A stretch of DNA of 35,844 nt from Deltaproteobacteria bacterium (GCA_016219175.1 JACRCD010000064.1:1-35844); one strand, 5' to 3'. Shown: positions 14,908-24,156, counted from the stretch's first letter. Program-made: numbers and translations. Notes: generated from the letters alone by a model not told the origin.

Positions 14908-17871
14908 TCACTTGCCACTGACTTCGCCTGCCTGTTCCGGCCGCCACTCCAGAAGCGCCACGGGAAATTGCCGGAGGATGGCGGCCAGGGGAAGGATCGG
15001 ACCGGCTGCCTCGTCCGCCGCATGGGTCTCCCCGGTAAAGATATTCCGGTAGCCGTTTCCGGCACCATCCGCCGGGAGTTCGATAACGGTATCACCCCAG
15101 GCCGCCCGGCCCAGGGGAGAGGGAGCTTCAGCTCCGCTAAGTCGCGAAACGAGCCGGGGCGCGACCACGATCACCTTTTTTCCCTCAACCGCGCGCATAA
15201 AGGCGATCACCGATTCCTCCCGTTCTCCCCGCGCCGTAAGCGGGGTGTAAACTCCCTGCTCGAAGATCTCCCGGTTGTCCCGGCGGAAAGTGAGGGCCTT
15301 CCAGGTCAGGAAGAGCTTGATGTTGCCGTCCTCCATATTGCCAAGCAGCTTGCGGCACAGGGCGGCCGGACCGCTCCGCCGCTCCGTGGCCTGCAGTGCC
15401 TGCAACATCCCGGCCCGTCTGGTGAAATCAATTGGCCGGCGGTTGTCCGGGTCCACGAGGCTCAGGTCCCAGACTTCGCTGCCCTGGTAGAAATCCGGCA
15501 GGCCCGGCGAGGTGATCTTGAGCAGCGTCTGGGAGAGGGAGTTGAACATGCCGAGCCGGCTCACATAACCGGCAAGCCCCAGGAAGGAACGGACAAAGGG
15601 GGTGTCGCCCTCGCCGAGGATGGCCTCGATGAAGGTCTCCACCGCCTCCTCGTGGGCGCTGTTGGGATTCACCCAGCTGCTGTTGATTTTCGCCTCGCGG
15701 ATGGCTTTGCGCATATAGTCCCTGATGCGCTGCCGGAAGAGGCCGAACTCTTCGCCGTTACCGGGCTGATGCGGCCAGGCACCCAGCAGGGTCTGGTAGA
15801 GGAGATACTCCTCGTTGCGGGACGGCGCCTGCAGGCCGTCAACAACCTTTCTCCGTTTCCGGTTGATCTGACTCCAGGTGATGAGCGCCTTGCGCCAGAC
15901 ATCCGGGATTTCCGACAGCACGTTGATGCGGGCCCGGACATCCTCGCTGCGTTTGGTGTCATGGGTGGCGGTGGCGAGCATGGCATGAGGGTAGCTGGCG
16001 AACCGCTCCATGTTCCGCTGGTGGAAGTCCTCAACGGGAAAGCCGAAGCGGTCAGGGGCGCCGCCCACTTCGTTTAAAGACACGAGGCGGTTATAGCCAT
16101 AGAAGGCCGTATCTTCCATGCCCTTGGCCATCACCGGGCCGGTGAGCTGCTGAAAGCGCATGACAAAATCGAGACGCAGCCGCTGATCCTCCTCGCCCGA
16201 TCCGGCCGGGCAACGCAGCAGCAGGACATCACGGAGAAAGTCGAAGATGGAGGAGCCCATGGCCGGATTATGCCGCCTGGCCTGTGATATCGCCCTTTCG
16301 ATGATCTGGCGGTCCGACTCCGCGATCTGGCTGCCGCGGACATACGTCCGGTAGACCGGGAAGAAGGCGATGATCTCCACCAGGGCCTTGGTGAGGCTGT
16401 TCAAGGTGAAGTCCCTGGTGTGGCGGTCTCTTTCGGAGATGGTATTGAGAAAGCGGCTTAAGTTGTTGATCTCGCTTGACATGGAGACCTGCATGACAAG
16501 CCGTTTCGCCTCGGTGGCCACCTCGGGAAAGTTCCGGTGCCGGCGCATGAAATGGCCGTAAACGGCCTCAAGTTTCCCGGCGTTACGGCCATCCACCAGC
16601 AGACCGTTGACACTGTTTAAAAAGGCATAGCCCGTGGCGCCATGGACCGGCCAGTCACGGGGGAGCCTCTCGCCCGGCATGAGGATCTTCTCCCCGACGA
16701 TATAGAGTGGCGGACTGGCGGCGGGCTCGGCCGGCGGGGTCTGGCCGGTCACGGTTTGCGCCTCCTCCGTCCCTTCCCCCAGGGCGTTCCGGCACTGGGC
16801 CTGGAGATGGCGGAGGTAGGCGGTTGGGTCGTAGAGGCCGTCGACGTGATCCACCCGCAGGCCGGTCACCTTGCCTTCAGCCACGAGACGCAGGACAAAG
16901 CCGTGGGTTGCGGCAAAGACCGCTTCATCCTCAACCCGGATGGCTCCCAGGGCGTTGATGTCAAAGAAACGCCGGTAGTTGATCTCCTCGGTGGCCACCC
17001 GCCAGTGGGAGATGCGGTAAACCTGTTCGGCGAGCAGTCTGTCGAGCAGGTCGAAACTTGCCGGCGTGTCCGGCCGGCCGTTGAAGATGCGGACGTTTTC
17101 GTCGATGAAGCCGGCCACGGCCGGGCTGTCTTCATGCAATCGCTGGATGCGGCGTTTGACCACCTCTTTTTCCCGGTAGCGTTCCGCTATCCGCTCCGGA
17201 TCGGTTTCCGTGTAAAAAGGCAGGTGCTGGAGAGCGGTCATGATGCTCAGCAGCTCCTGGAACGGGAGACTGTCGCTGCCCAGTTGCTGTTCCAGGATCT
17301 CCAGCCGGTGGCCGAGGATATGCACATAGGTCTTGGGGATAATGGGGAAGCTGTGTTCGTAATAATGGAGGGTAAAGGCGCCGTCCGCGAAGACGAGGAC
17401 GAGTTCGCCGTTTTCCAGAACATTGCCGTACTGGTCTCCCAGCACCGGGATGAGCACCTTGTTCTTCAGCTCTTTTTTCACCGGGTCCCAGTCGATATCA
17501 AAGGTCCGGGCATGGACCGAGCTGGGGCCGTTTTCAAGCAGATCCCGCCACCAGTGGTTTTCTCCCCCTTCCACGCACATATGATTCGGTACGATGTCGA
17601 GAATCTGGCCCATGCCGAGGTCATGGAGCAGGGCGGTGAAGGCCTCGTACTCCTCGGCCGAACCCACCTCCGGGTTCAGGCCGTCATGGGCCACGATATC
17701 GTAGCCGTGGGGACTGCCCCGGCGGGCCTTGAGATAGGGGGAGGCATAGATGTCCGTTATTCCGAGCTCCCGCAGGTAGGGGAGGATGGCGGTCGCCGCG
17801 CGGAAACCGAAGCCGGCATGAAACTGCAGCCGGTAGGTGGCGGCCGGGATGCGGGGTGAAAGGGATATCAT
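14908..17871 (-). CDS. treY: Malto-oligosyltrehalose synthase
   Basis: TreY (GH13) isomerises the reducing-end alpha-1,4 bond of maltooligosaccharides to the alpha,alpha-1,1 bond of trehalose, giving maltooligosyltrehalose. The 987 residues begin IPAATYRLQFHAGFGFRAA, the family's signature start. GH13 catalytic regions are visible: DIVPNHM; GLRVDHVDGL, which carries the nucleophile Asp; IVGEKIL, with the acid/base Glu; and ATHDTKRSEDVRARI, with the transition-state Asp. The C-terminal part contains GLPDFYQGSEVWDLSLVDPDNRRPIDF, another TreY hallmark. It is somewhat longer than many homologues because of a loop around residues 365-385. It is the last gene of the operon, 31 bp after treZ, which acts on its product. 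Confidence 0.96.
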   Translation of the reverse strand: MISLSPRIPAATYRLQFHAGFGFRAATAILPYLRELGITDIYASPYLKARRGSPHGYDIVAHDGLNPEVGSAEEYEAFTALLHDLGMGQILDIVPNHMCVEGGENHWWRDLLENGPSSVHARTFDIDWDPVKKELKNKVLIPVLGDQYGNVLENGELVLVFADGAFTLHYYEHSFPIIPKTYVHILGHRLEILEQQLGSDSLPFQELLSIMTALQHLPFYTETDPERIAERYREKEVVKRRIQRLHEDSPAVAGFIDENVRIFNGRPDTPASFDLLDRLLAEQVYRISHWRVATEEINYRRFFDINALGAIRVEDEAVFAATHGFVLRLVAEGKVTGLRVDHVDGLYDPTAYLRHLQAQCRNALGEGTEEAQTVTGQTPPAEPAASPPLYIVGEKILMPGERLPRDWPVHGATGYAFLNSVNGLLVDGRNAGKLEAVYGHFMRRHRNFPEVATEAKRLVMQVSMSSEINNLSRFLNTISERDRHTRDFTLNSLTKALVEIIAFFPVYRTYVRGSQIAESDRQIIERAISQARRHNPAMGSSIFDFLRDVLLLRCPAGSGEEDQRLRLDFVMRFQQLTGPVMAKGMEDTAFYGYNRLVSLNEVGGAPDRFGFPVEDFHQRNMERFASYPHAMLATATHDTKRSEDVRARINVLSEIPDVWRKALITWSQINRKRRKVVDGLQAPSRNEEYLLYQTLLGAWPHQPGNGEEFGLFRQRIRDYMRKAIREAKINSSWVNPNSAHEEAVETFIEAILGEGDTPFVRSFLGLAGYVSRLGMFNSLSQTLLKITSPGLPDFYQGSEVWDLSLVDPDNRRPIDFTRRAGMLQALQATERRSGPAALCRKLLGNMEDGNIKLFLTWKALTFRRDNREIFEQGVYTPLTARGEREESVIAFMRAVEGKKVIVVAPRLVSRLSGAEAPSPLGRAAWGDTVIELPADGAGNGYRNIFTGETHAADEAAGPILPLAAILRQFPVALLEWRPEQAGEVSGK

Positions 17872-17902
17872 GTCGAGACGTCCTTGATGAAGGGTGGACT
17901 GT

Positions 17903-19786
17903 TCATGGCGATTGCGCCGGTAACGGGTGGCGCTGGTTTTCTGCCAGAAGCACGGCCGCGCTCATGGGGTTTGTCCCATATGTGTCTTCTTCCGCTCCCT
18001 GGCCTTCTCCCCGGCTGAAAACGCCGGGGCCGCCCCATTCGCCGCCGGAGGAGTCGAGAAGCACCCGCCAGCCGCCCGGCCCGGGCAGGTCCACGGCCAT
18101 GGGTTCCGTGCCGAAATTGAGGATACACAGGGATTTTTGACCACCAGCCTCCCGGACGATCAGGAGCACCGGCCCCTCACCCGCCTGGCTCACGGTGCAG
18201 GATGGCCGGTCCACGGGACCCAGGCTCGGATTTTTTTTACGCAGCGCGATGAGCCGGCGGTAGAAGCCATGGAGCAGGGCATGGCGGCCCTGACGGCGCT
18301 GCTCGATGACGATGCGGCTTCTGCGAAAGGTGGCCTCGTCCTGGGGGTCGGGTGTTTCGCCCTGCCAGGCAAAGGCGGCGAACTCCTCCCGCCGGCCGGC
18401 GCGCACCGCCGCGATGAGGGTAGGGTCGGTATGGCTCACGAAATACTGGAAGGGCGCGGTCTCGCCGTACTCTTCCCCCATGAAGAGCAGCGGCAGGAAG
18501 GGCGAGAGCAGCACGGCGGCCGCGGCAAGTTTCAGCCGTTCCAGGTCAAGATGCCGGGCCAGGCGCTCGCCGTCCCCACGGTTGCCCACCTGGTCATGGT
18601 TCTGGGAGAAGACCACCAAGCGCCGGGGGTCGATGTCGCCGGCATCGTTGCCGTGCCGCCGCTGCCGGAAGCGGGAATAGCCGCCGCTATAAACAAATCC
18701 CTCGGCAAAGGCGGCGAGCAGCTGCCCGAAATCCCCGAAATCCATGTAATAGCCCTGTTGTTCCCCGGTGAGCAGGGTGTGCAGGGCGTGGTGGAAATCG
18801 TCGTTCCACTGGGCGTCGAGGCCGTAACCGCCCTGGCCGCGGGGCCGGATGAGGCGGGAATCGTTCAGGTCGCTCTCCGCGATGACGTATGCCTTGCGGC
18901 CCAGCGCTGCGGCCAGCCGATGCACCGCTTCCCCCAGTTCATTCAGGATGTGGCGGGCGCTGAAATCAAAAATTCCGTGCACCGCATCGAGACGCAGGGC
19001 GTCGATATGATATTCCTCGATCCAGCAGAGGGCGTTGCCGATAAAGAAGTCCCGCACCCCGTCGCTGCCGGGGCCGTCGAAGTTGACCGCCTCGCCCCAG
19101 GGGGTCCGGTAGCGGTCGGTGAAGTAGGGACCAAAGGCATGGAGATAGTTGCCCTCGGGACCAAGATGATTGTAGACCACATCGAGAATGACCGCGAGTC
19201 CCCGCCGGTGGCAGGCGTCCACCAGCTTTTTCAGCCCGTCCCCCCCGCCGTAGCTCATCTGCACGGCAAAGGGGAAGACGCCGTCATAGCCCCAGTTGCG
19301 CGCGCCCGGAAACTGAGCCACCGGCATCAATTCCACGGCGGTGATGCCGAGTTCGCACAGGTAGTCGAGCCGTCGGACAACCCCGGCAAAGGTACCTTCC
19401 GGTGAGAAGGCGCCGACGTGCAGCTCGTAGATAATAAAATCCGCCAGATCCATGCCGCGCCATTCGGCATCCTGCCAGACATGGGCGGACGGGTCCACAA
19501 CCTGCGAGGGGCCATGGACCCCTTCCGGCTGGCGGCGCGAGGCGGGATCGGGCCGTTCCAGCCTGTTGTCCAGCAGGTACAGGTAGAGATCCCCGGCCCT
19601 GATGCCGGGGCAGGAGCCGCTGAAATAGCCGCCGCCCTCCGGCGCCAGGGTCAGGGTTTCGCCGGCCGGGAGGAGCCGCACTGCCACCGTCGCGGCCCGC
19701 GGCGCCCAGACCCGGAACGTGGCGCCCTCTTTGCTTAGTGTCGGGCCGAGGGCAGGGGGGCGCGTCGGGCTCCGGTGTTGTTTCAT
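17903..19786 (-). CDS. treZ: Malto-oligosyltrehalose trehalohydrolase
   Basis: TreZ cleaves maltooligosyltrehalose made by TreY, releasing free trehalose. The ATG at 19786 overlaps the mscS stop (ATGA) and gives 627 residues. An N-terminal beta-sandwich (ATFRVWAPRAATVAVRLL) precedes the GH13 barrel: IYELHVGAFSPEGTF, GYDGVFPFAVQMSYGG, VILDVVYNHLGPEGNY, IDALRLDAVHGIFD (nucleophile Asp), YVIAESDLND (acid/base Glu) and VFSQNHDQVGNR (third acid). FMGEEYGETAPFQYF and the C-terminal beta domain complete the family pattern. The same frame remains open upstream through mscS, but that part is a shadow. TreY and TreZ together make trehalose from glycogen-type glucans. Confidence 0.96.
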   Translation of the reverse strand: MKQHRSPTRPPALGPTLSKEGATFRVWAPRAATVAVRLLPAGETLTLAPEGGGYFSGSCPGIRAGDLYLYLLDNRLERPDPASRRQPEGVHGPSQVVDPSAHVWQDAEWRGMDLADFIIYELHVGAFSPEGTFAGVVRRLDYLCELGITAVELMPVAQFPGARNWGYDGVFPFAVQMSYGGGDGLKKLVDACHRRGLAVILDVVYNHLGPEGNYLHAFGPYFTDRYRTPWGEAVNFDGPGSDGVRDFFIGNALCWIEEYHIDALRLDAVHGIFDFSARHILNELGEAVHRLAAALGRKAYVIAESDLNDSRLIRPRGQGGYGLDAQWNDDFHHALHTLLTGEQQGYYMDFGDFGQLLAAFAEGFVYSGGYSRFRQRRHGNDAGDIDPRRLVVFSQNHDQVGNRGDGERLARHLDLERLKLAAAAVLLSPFLPLLFMGEEYGETAPFQYFVSHTDPTLIAAVRAGRREEFAAFAWQGETPDPQDEATFRRSRIVIEQRRQGRHALLHGFYRRLIALRKKNPSLGPVDRPSCTVSQAGEGPVLLIVREAGGQKSLCILNFGTEPMAVDLPGPGGWRVLLDSSGGEWGGPGVFSRGEGQGAEEDTYGTNPMSAAVLLAENQRHPLPAQSP

Positions 19787-20841
19787 ACCGTAACCCCTGG
19801 CTGCGGCGCGGGCTGCTCCCCCCGCAGATGCACGGTGCGCTGGGGGAAGGGGATGACGATCCCTTCGGCGGCGAAGCGGCGGATGATCCTTTTGCGGATG
19901 ATATGCTGCGCCAGATACTGGTCGGTGAACTCCGCCACCTGGCAGATCAGGGTGAAATCCAGGGAACTCTCGCCGAAGCCGGGGATGAAGCGGACAAACG
20001 GCGGCGGCTCGGTCAGGAGTCCCGGCGCCTCGGCGGCCGCCGCCAGGGCCTCCTCGATGAGGATGCGTTCCACCAGTTCCGGGTCCGTGCCGTAACGGAC
20101 CCCTACCTGGACCAGGAGCGACATTCGCTTTTCTGGCAGGTAATAGTTGATGATGACGCTCTGGGTCAGCTTGCTGTTCGGGATCACCACCATGTTGTTC
20201 GGCAGCATCCGCACCCTGGTGGTCCGCCAGGAGATGCCCGCCACATACCCTTCCTGTCCGGTATCGAGGCGGATAAAATCGCCGACCCGCACCGTTTGTT
20301 CCATGAGGATCTGCATGCCGGCAAAGAGGTTGGCCAGGGTGTCCTGCAGGGCGAGCGCCACGGCGAGTCCGCCGACTCCCAGGGCGGTGAGCAGCGGAGC
20401 CACGGAGATACCCAGCAAACTCATGATGATGAGAAAACCCGCGGTAAAGACACTGCCTTGCACCATGCCCTGGGCGAGCCCGGTCCTGGTGAGGGGGAAA
20501 TTGGTTTTTTGCAGGAAATTCGAGAAGATCGTCCCGAAAAAATTCGCCAGGGCCAGGGTCATGGAGAAAATGACGAGCACCGTGATGGCCCTGGTGGAAA
20601 TTTCCGCGAAACGGGCGGGAATGTCGGAGGCGGTGATGCCGCTGTAAAGACCCAGGGCGAGACACCAGAACAGGGAAGGATACCGGATGGTGCCGGTCAG
20701 GACCTCGGCGATTTTCATGCCGGCATGGGAGGTCCACGAACCAACGAACTTCAGCAGCCAGATGCGGCACAGCAGGAGTAGGGCGGTCGCCGCAACACTG
20801 ATGGCGGGAAAGAGAAAATAGGGATGCTGGAAAAACTGCAT
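19783..20841 (-). CDS. MscS-family mechanosensitive channel
   Basis: This is a small-conductance mechanosensitive channel of 352 residues in the inner membrane. It opens on membrane tension to release solutes after osmotic downshock. Four or so hydrophobic segments precede the pore helix region LLTALGVGGLAVALALQ, which has the alternating Gly/Ala packing of MscS TM3. Next is DTLANLFAGMQILMEQ, then the beta domain (VRVGDFIRL, VVIPNSKLTQSVIINY) and a C-terminal alpha/beta domain. The ATG at 20841 has AAGGGAAGC upstream and follows treT by 12 bp; the stop overlaps treZ. Its placement inside a trehalose-synthesis operon suggests that solute production and release are co-expressed. Confidence 0.93.
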   Translation of the reverse strand: MQFFQHPYFLFPAISVAATALLLLCRIWLLKFVGSWTSHAGMKIAEVLTGTIRYPSLFWCLALGLYSGITASDIPARFAEISTRAITVLVIFSMTLALANFFGTIFSNFLQKTNFPLTRTGLAQGMVQGSVFTAGFLIIMSLLGISVAPLLTALGVGGLAVALALQDTLANLFAGMQILMEQTVRVGDFIRLDTGQEGYVAGISWRTTRVRMLPNNMVVIPNSKLTQSVIINYYLPEKRMSLLVQVGVRYGTDPELVERILIEEALAAAAEAPGLLTEPPPFVRFIPGFGESSLDFTLICQVAEFTDQYLAQHIIRKRIIRRFAAEGIVIPFPQRTVHLRGEQPAPQPGVTV

Positions 20842-20853
20842 GAAAAGCTTCCC

Positions 20854-22092
20854 TTAGATGTAGATGGCCGAAGAATCCACCCCCGAACTCAGGATATGAA
20901 ACAGGGTGAGATACTCCCTGAGCTGGCGGGTGAGCAGAAAGTGTTCCCGGACGAACTCCCGCGCCTTGATTCCCATCTTGTTGCGCAGGGACTCGTGATG
21001 GAGCAGGAACCGGATGCGGTGCGCCGCCCCCTCGGCCGTGTTGACCAGAAAGCCGGTGTGGTAGTTCACCAGCTGCAGCCGGATGCCGCCGGTGTCGCCG
21101 CCGATAACCGGCTTGCCTTTCCAGAGGCCTTCGGTGACCGTAAGCCCGAACCCTTCCCTGGTGGATTTCTGGATAACGATGTCGGCCAGCCGCTGTAGCG
21201 CATTGATGGTCCGGTGGGCATCGGGAGGCAGCAGCAGGACGTGGATATCGGGATCACCAGCCGCCGCTTCGAGCACCTCGTCGAGCACCTCTTTGCCTTC
21301 CGGATCGTCGGTGGCCCCGCCCCCGGCCAGCACCAGCTGCACCGGCTGGATGGCGCGGACCAGCCGGTAGGCGGCAACGACGCCCAGCGGGTCCTTGAAC
21401 CGGTCGAAACGGGATATCTGGACCAGCAGCGGTTTGTCCGGGGCCAGGTTGTACTGGTGGCGCACGCTGTCCAGCTCTTCCGGATCAAGTTCCATGTTCT
21501 TCGGGCTCATGGGATCGATGCTCGGCGGGATCAGAAACTGCGGATGGGGCAACGGCTGGGCAAACTGACTCATGGAGAAGATACTCGCATCGTAACCTGA
21601 GACAAAAGGCAGCAATTCCCGCCAGACTGAACGCGCCGGGCGGCTGACGTCGATATGGGCCCGCCAGATCCATTTCCCTTGCCGGTCCGGACAGAGGCCC
21701 AGCAGGCCAGCCGGCTGGGGATCGTGAATCACCACCAGATCGGCTTCCTTGAGGATCGGCCGCAGCCGGACCGCGTTCTCCTCGTTCACCTCCCGGTAGA
21801 TCTGCCACTCCCGTTTACTGATGTTGACCGGGAACCCCTGGAGGCCGTTATGGATCTTTTTGGTGACTGAAAAAAAATCGCTGTTGCCGGTGATCACTTC
21901 CCAGTGGGCGTCAAGCCCCACATCCCGCATGAGCAGGATCATCCAGTCGAGGATCTCCGCCACCCCGCCGCCCTCCCTGGTCGAGTTGACGTGCACTACA
22001 CTTCTGCCGGTCAGGCGACTACCCAGCTGCCGGAGCTGGCTGATGACGGTTTCGTTCACCACCCCTTGGTAAGCCGAAAGGAGTTTGGTCAT
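20854..22092 (-). CDS. treT: Trehalose synthase, glycosyltransferring type (GT4)
   Basis: TreT joins an NDP-glucose and glucose to form trehalose, reversibly. The 412 residues form two Rossmann-like halves of the GT-B fold. The N-terminal half has VVHVNSTREGGGVAEILDW and WEVITGNSDFFSVTKKIHNGLQG, close to known TreT proteins. The linker IHDPQPAGLL and RAHIDVSRP are also characteristic. The C-terminal half holds LLVQISRFDRFKDPLGV and the donor-binding EGFGLTVTE (E-x7-E) followed by KPVIGGDTGGI. Its start overlaps the upstream DUF5752 gene by 4 bp. The donor may be UDP- or ADP-glucose; the sequence alone does not say. General GT4 glycosyltransferase is the fallback name. Confidence 0.9.
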   Translation of the reverse strand: MTKLLSAYQGVVNETVISQLRQLGSRLTGRSVVHVNSTREGGGVAEILDWMILLMRDVGLDAHWEVITGNSDFFSVTKKIHNGLQGFPVNISKREWQIYREVNEENAVRLRPILKEADLVVIHDPQPAGLLGLCPDRQGKWIWRAHIDVSRPARSVWRELLPFVSGYDASIFSMSQFAQPLPHPQFLIPPSIDPMSPKNMELDPEELDSVRHQYNLAPDKPLLVQISRFDRFKDPLGVVAAYRLVRAIQPVQLVLAGGGATDDPEGKEVLDEVLEAAAGDPDIHVLLLPPDAHRTINALQRLADIVIQKSTREGFGLTVTEGLWKGKPVIGGDTGGIRLQLVNYHTGFLVNTAEGAAHRIRFLLHHESLRNKMGIKAREFVREHFLLTRQLREYLTLFHILSSGVDSSAIYI

Positions 22093-22736
22093 GACGCACC
22101 TCCGTTTTGCAGGAGCCGCACGAGCTCATCCCGCAGTTCGGTCAGGGTGAAGAAGGAAAAATCCACGGTTTGCAAGGCGGCGCACCATGCCTCCTGACCG
22201 GCAAACCCGGCCAGCCAGGCGGAGAAATCATCGATACCCACGGGTTCACGCCGCCGGGCTTCGAGAAAATGATAGTAGATACTGCCATTGCTCATTTTGC
22301 CGATGGCCTCGGGCAACCGGTCCGGGGAGGCGGCCCGCATGCCCGTGTCAAAAACCACGGTCACCGCCTCGGTGAAGAAAAATTCCCCCCCCGGCTGGCA
22401 GGACGGCACAAGATGCACCTCGCTCAACCGCTCGTCGAGGACTTCGAGCACCTGCTCCCGCAGATTTTCCAGGTCGGGGAAGATATAGGGATTGATGATG
22501 CCGAGCCGCTCGGCCAGTACCCGGTCGCCCAGTTGCATTAAGGCCCACGCCGCGAAATCGTTGCTGTAGTCGGGGTTGTCGAAGCAGGGCACGAGCGGGG
22601 TTTCGCAAAAGTGATGGTAAAGCACGTTCCTGCCGCAGGTGGCGAGGCGCTCGCGCAGCTCCCTGAGGTTGAAGACCGGAGGCACGCCGCTGGTTCTGGT
22701 CAGCAGCGTACAATCGTGAATGATAAACTCTCCCAT
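22089..22736 (-). CDS. DUF5752 family protein
   Basis: This is a 215-residue soluble protein starting MGEFIIHDCTLLTRTSG, preceded by an excellent AGGAGG site, which decides for the ATG at 22736 over an upstream in-frame alternative. The middle section (NVLYHHFCETPL, NDFAAWAL, LGIINPY, SNGSIYYHFLEARRR) has the repeated YHHF/YYHFLEAR pattern of DUF5752, with two similar halves of about 90 residues. No catalytic motif is evident. It is the first gene of the trehalose operon and overlaps treT by 4 bp (ATGA), so it probably assists or controls TreT. Function is unknown. Confidence 0.8.
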   Translation of the reverse strand: MGEFIIHDCTLLTRTSGVPPVFNLRELRERLATCGRNVLYHHFCETPLVPCFDNPDYSNDFAAWALMQLGDRVLAERLGIINPYIFPDLENLREQVLEVLDERLSEVHLVPSCQPGGEFFFTEAVTVVFDTGMRAASPDRLPEAIGKMSNGSIYYHFLEARRREPVGIDDFSAWLAGFAGQEAWCAALQTVDFSFFTLTELRDELVRLLQNGGAS

Positions 22737-23093
22737 GGTTCCTCCTTTCCCCGGGGAATAGCATCCCAACAGGTGAACGCCATTGGGGTGAGGGTGGTGG
22801 CTGCGGGACGAAAATGGCGTATATGTGATAGGCTGACCGTCCGCCCGGAGAGGGTCGCGGAGGCCTGGACCGATTTTCCTCTTGAAATTAAAAGGATCTC
22901 TATCGGGTAAGGCTGAGGTATGGATCGTATCCGTGACGTTCCCTACGTAACAACTTCATGTAACCCTTATTTTTTTATAGCAGAATGACAGGGCCTGATC
23001 AACTTTTTTCGGGCCCCGGTCCGGGCAGGATGAATGGCGCTTCTTTCACCCGCGAATTGTAAAGAGATCAGCCGGGTTCGTGAAAGGAAACTT
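22737..23093. other. Upstream region of the trehalose operon
   Basis: No gene is seen. It should hold the promoter of the DUF5752-treT-mscS-treZ-treY operon on the minus strand. I looked for a sigma-70 or sigma-54 pair and found nothing convincing. Confidence 0.5.
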
Positions 23094-23262
23094 GGTGGCG
23101 GCGTAAAAAATTCGATCTACTGCGTTGTGGCGCATTTTTGTTCGCTCGGCATACCATATGTATCGCCTCACTCGCAAAAATACACTACGCCTTGTATGTC
23201 GAATTTTGTTACTTAGCCATCTGGGCTTTGTCGCCGACTTTTCACGGATTTATCAAAAATGA
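23094..23262. repeat. ~160-bp dispersed palindromic repeat, copy 3
   Basis: It has the same ordered blocks as copies 1 and 2: GGCGGCGTAAAAAATTCG, CGATCTACTGCGTTG, a central GGCATACCATATGTATCGCC palindrome, CGCCTTGTATGTCGA, ACTTAGCCATCTGG, and ACGGATTTATCAAAAATG at the end. This copy is free-standing rather than flush with a gene. It is closer to copy 2 than to copy 1. Confidence 0.8.
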
Positions 23263-23371
23263 GGTTCAGGGAGATGCTGCCGCAAAATCGCTAGGGATGA
23301 AAGGGGAATGCGGGCAACGGTATCCCTCCCTCTCCAGCAGCATGACCCTGAAAGATCCGTGGATGCCTGGA

Positions 23372-23581
23372 TCAGCTCATGATAAGGCCGGTGCCGTTAC
23401 AGTCCGGACAAGCGGTTGTCGGGGTGCACTGGCAATCCGTCCATTCATCATTTGTTTGCGTCCCCCGCCATTCCGAATTACAAACGCAGGTGCCTTCCAG
23501 GACCTTGCCGCCCTCGCATTTTGGGCATTTTTTCATATGATCAGGGCTCGAAGCGGATTTTTTGTTTTTTATGGTATCCAT
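23372..23581 (-). CDS. Small cysteine-rich zinc-ribbon/DnaJ-like protein
   Basis: This is a 69-residue protein with four CXC/CXXC-type clusters: CPKC, CVC, CQC and CPDCNGTG. The last resembles a single DnaJ-type CXXCXGXG zinc-binding repeat, so the protein probably binds one or two zinc ions. A GGGGGA site lies upstream of the ATG. It is on the same strand as, and downstream of, another small zinc-ribbon gene (23715-23894). No function can be assigned. The regular cysteine spacing makes chance unlikely. Confidence 0.65.
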   Translation of the reverse strand: MDTIKNKKSASSPDHMKKCPKCEGGKVLEGTCVCNSEWRGTQTNDEWTDCQCTPTTACPDCNGTGLIMS

Positions 23582-23714
23582 AGTGATCCCCCGTTGTGTT
23601 GTTTTGCGGGTAAAATGTTGACCTCATGAGCGGATCGTTGATCTGTGCCGGGAAAATCAAAAAAGGTGGCAGATCTTTTTTCGTCACCTGTCACCTTTTT
23701 ACTTCAGCAGGGCC

Positions 23715-23894
23715 TTACCTTGCTACCATTGTTTCATTATCCTTGCCGCATTTCGGACACTTGGCCGTTACCTTGGTTGTTGTCCTGGCATACACATTTC
23801 TGCCGCATTTCGTGCACACGCAGGGATTAACGGCTGCTGCCGGTGTCGGCGGTAAAAGCTCGTTTCTACATTCCGGACATCGTAGTTCAGGCAT
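23715..23894 (-). CDS. Very small zinc-ribbon protein (59 aa)
   Basis: The frame starts at the ATG at 23894 behind GGGGGGTG and ends with TAA at 23715. It encodes MPELRCPECRNELLP, then a Pro/Ala linker, CVCTKCGRNVY and KCPKCGKDNETMVAR. The three CXXC knuckles (CPEC, CTKC, CPKC) are classic zinc-ribbon ligands. It is shorter than most gene-calling thresholds and is overlapped by a longer but meaningless frame. Function is unknown; it could be a zinc-binding adaptor. Confidence 0.75.
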   Translation of the reverse strand: MPELRCPECRNELLPPTPAAAVNPCVCTKCGRNVYARTTTKVTAKCPKCGKDNETMVAR

Positions 23895-24156
23895 ATTTTC
23901 ACCCCCCGGATATCAATTGTTGCGGTTCTCTTGCAGGGAGCCGGTTTTGGTTTCGTTACGTCGCTTACAACTATTCTTTTTATCAGGTCAGGAGCGCACA
24001 ACATGTTGTAGTAGTATAGTTGCTTTTCCCTTCCTTCTAATAGAAAGCTAAGAAGAGGCGGGGCATCTGTCAATGTAGATGGGAATGATTATTAAGAGGA
24101 GGCGGGGCAGGGAATTTGCCGTATTGTTTTTCAAGGGTGATTAATTCCAATTGGTT

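Noticed and set aside
14495-14947. 150-residue minus-strand frame across the tRNA
   Set aside because: Its GGTGFEPTTFGFGGQHSIQLSYPPT-like middle is the well-known false protein from translating a tRNA antisense; the tRNA and terminator explain the region.
17903-20770. 955-residue open frame covering treZ and mscS
   Set aside because: Only the part from 19786 is TreZ; the N-terminal portion is an out-of-frame reading of mscS.
23768-24073. 101-residue minus-strand frame over the small zinc-ribbon gene
   Set aside because: The alternative frame at 23715-23894 has regular CXXC motifs and a ribosome-binding site; this one has neither.
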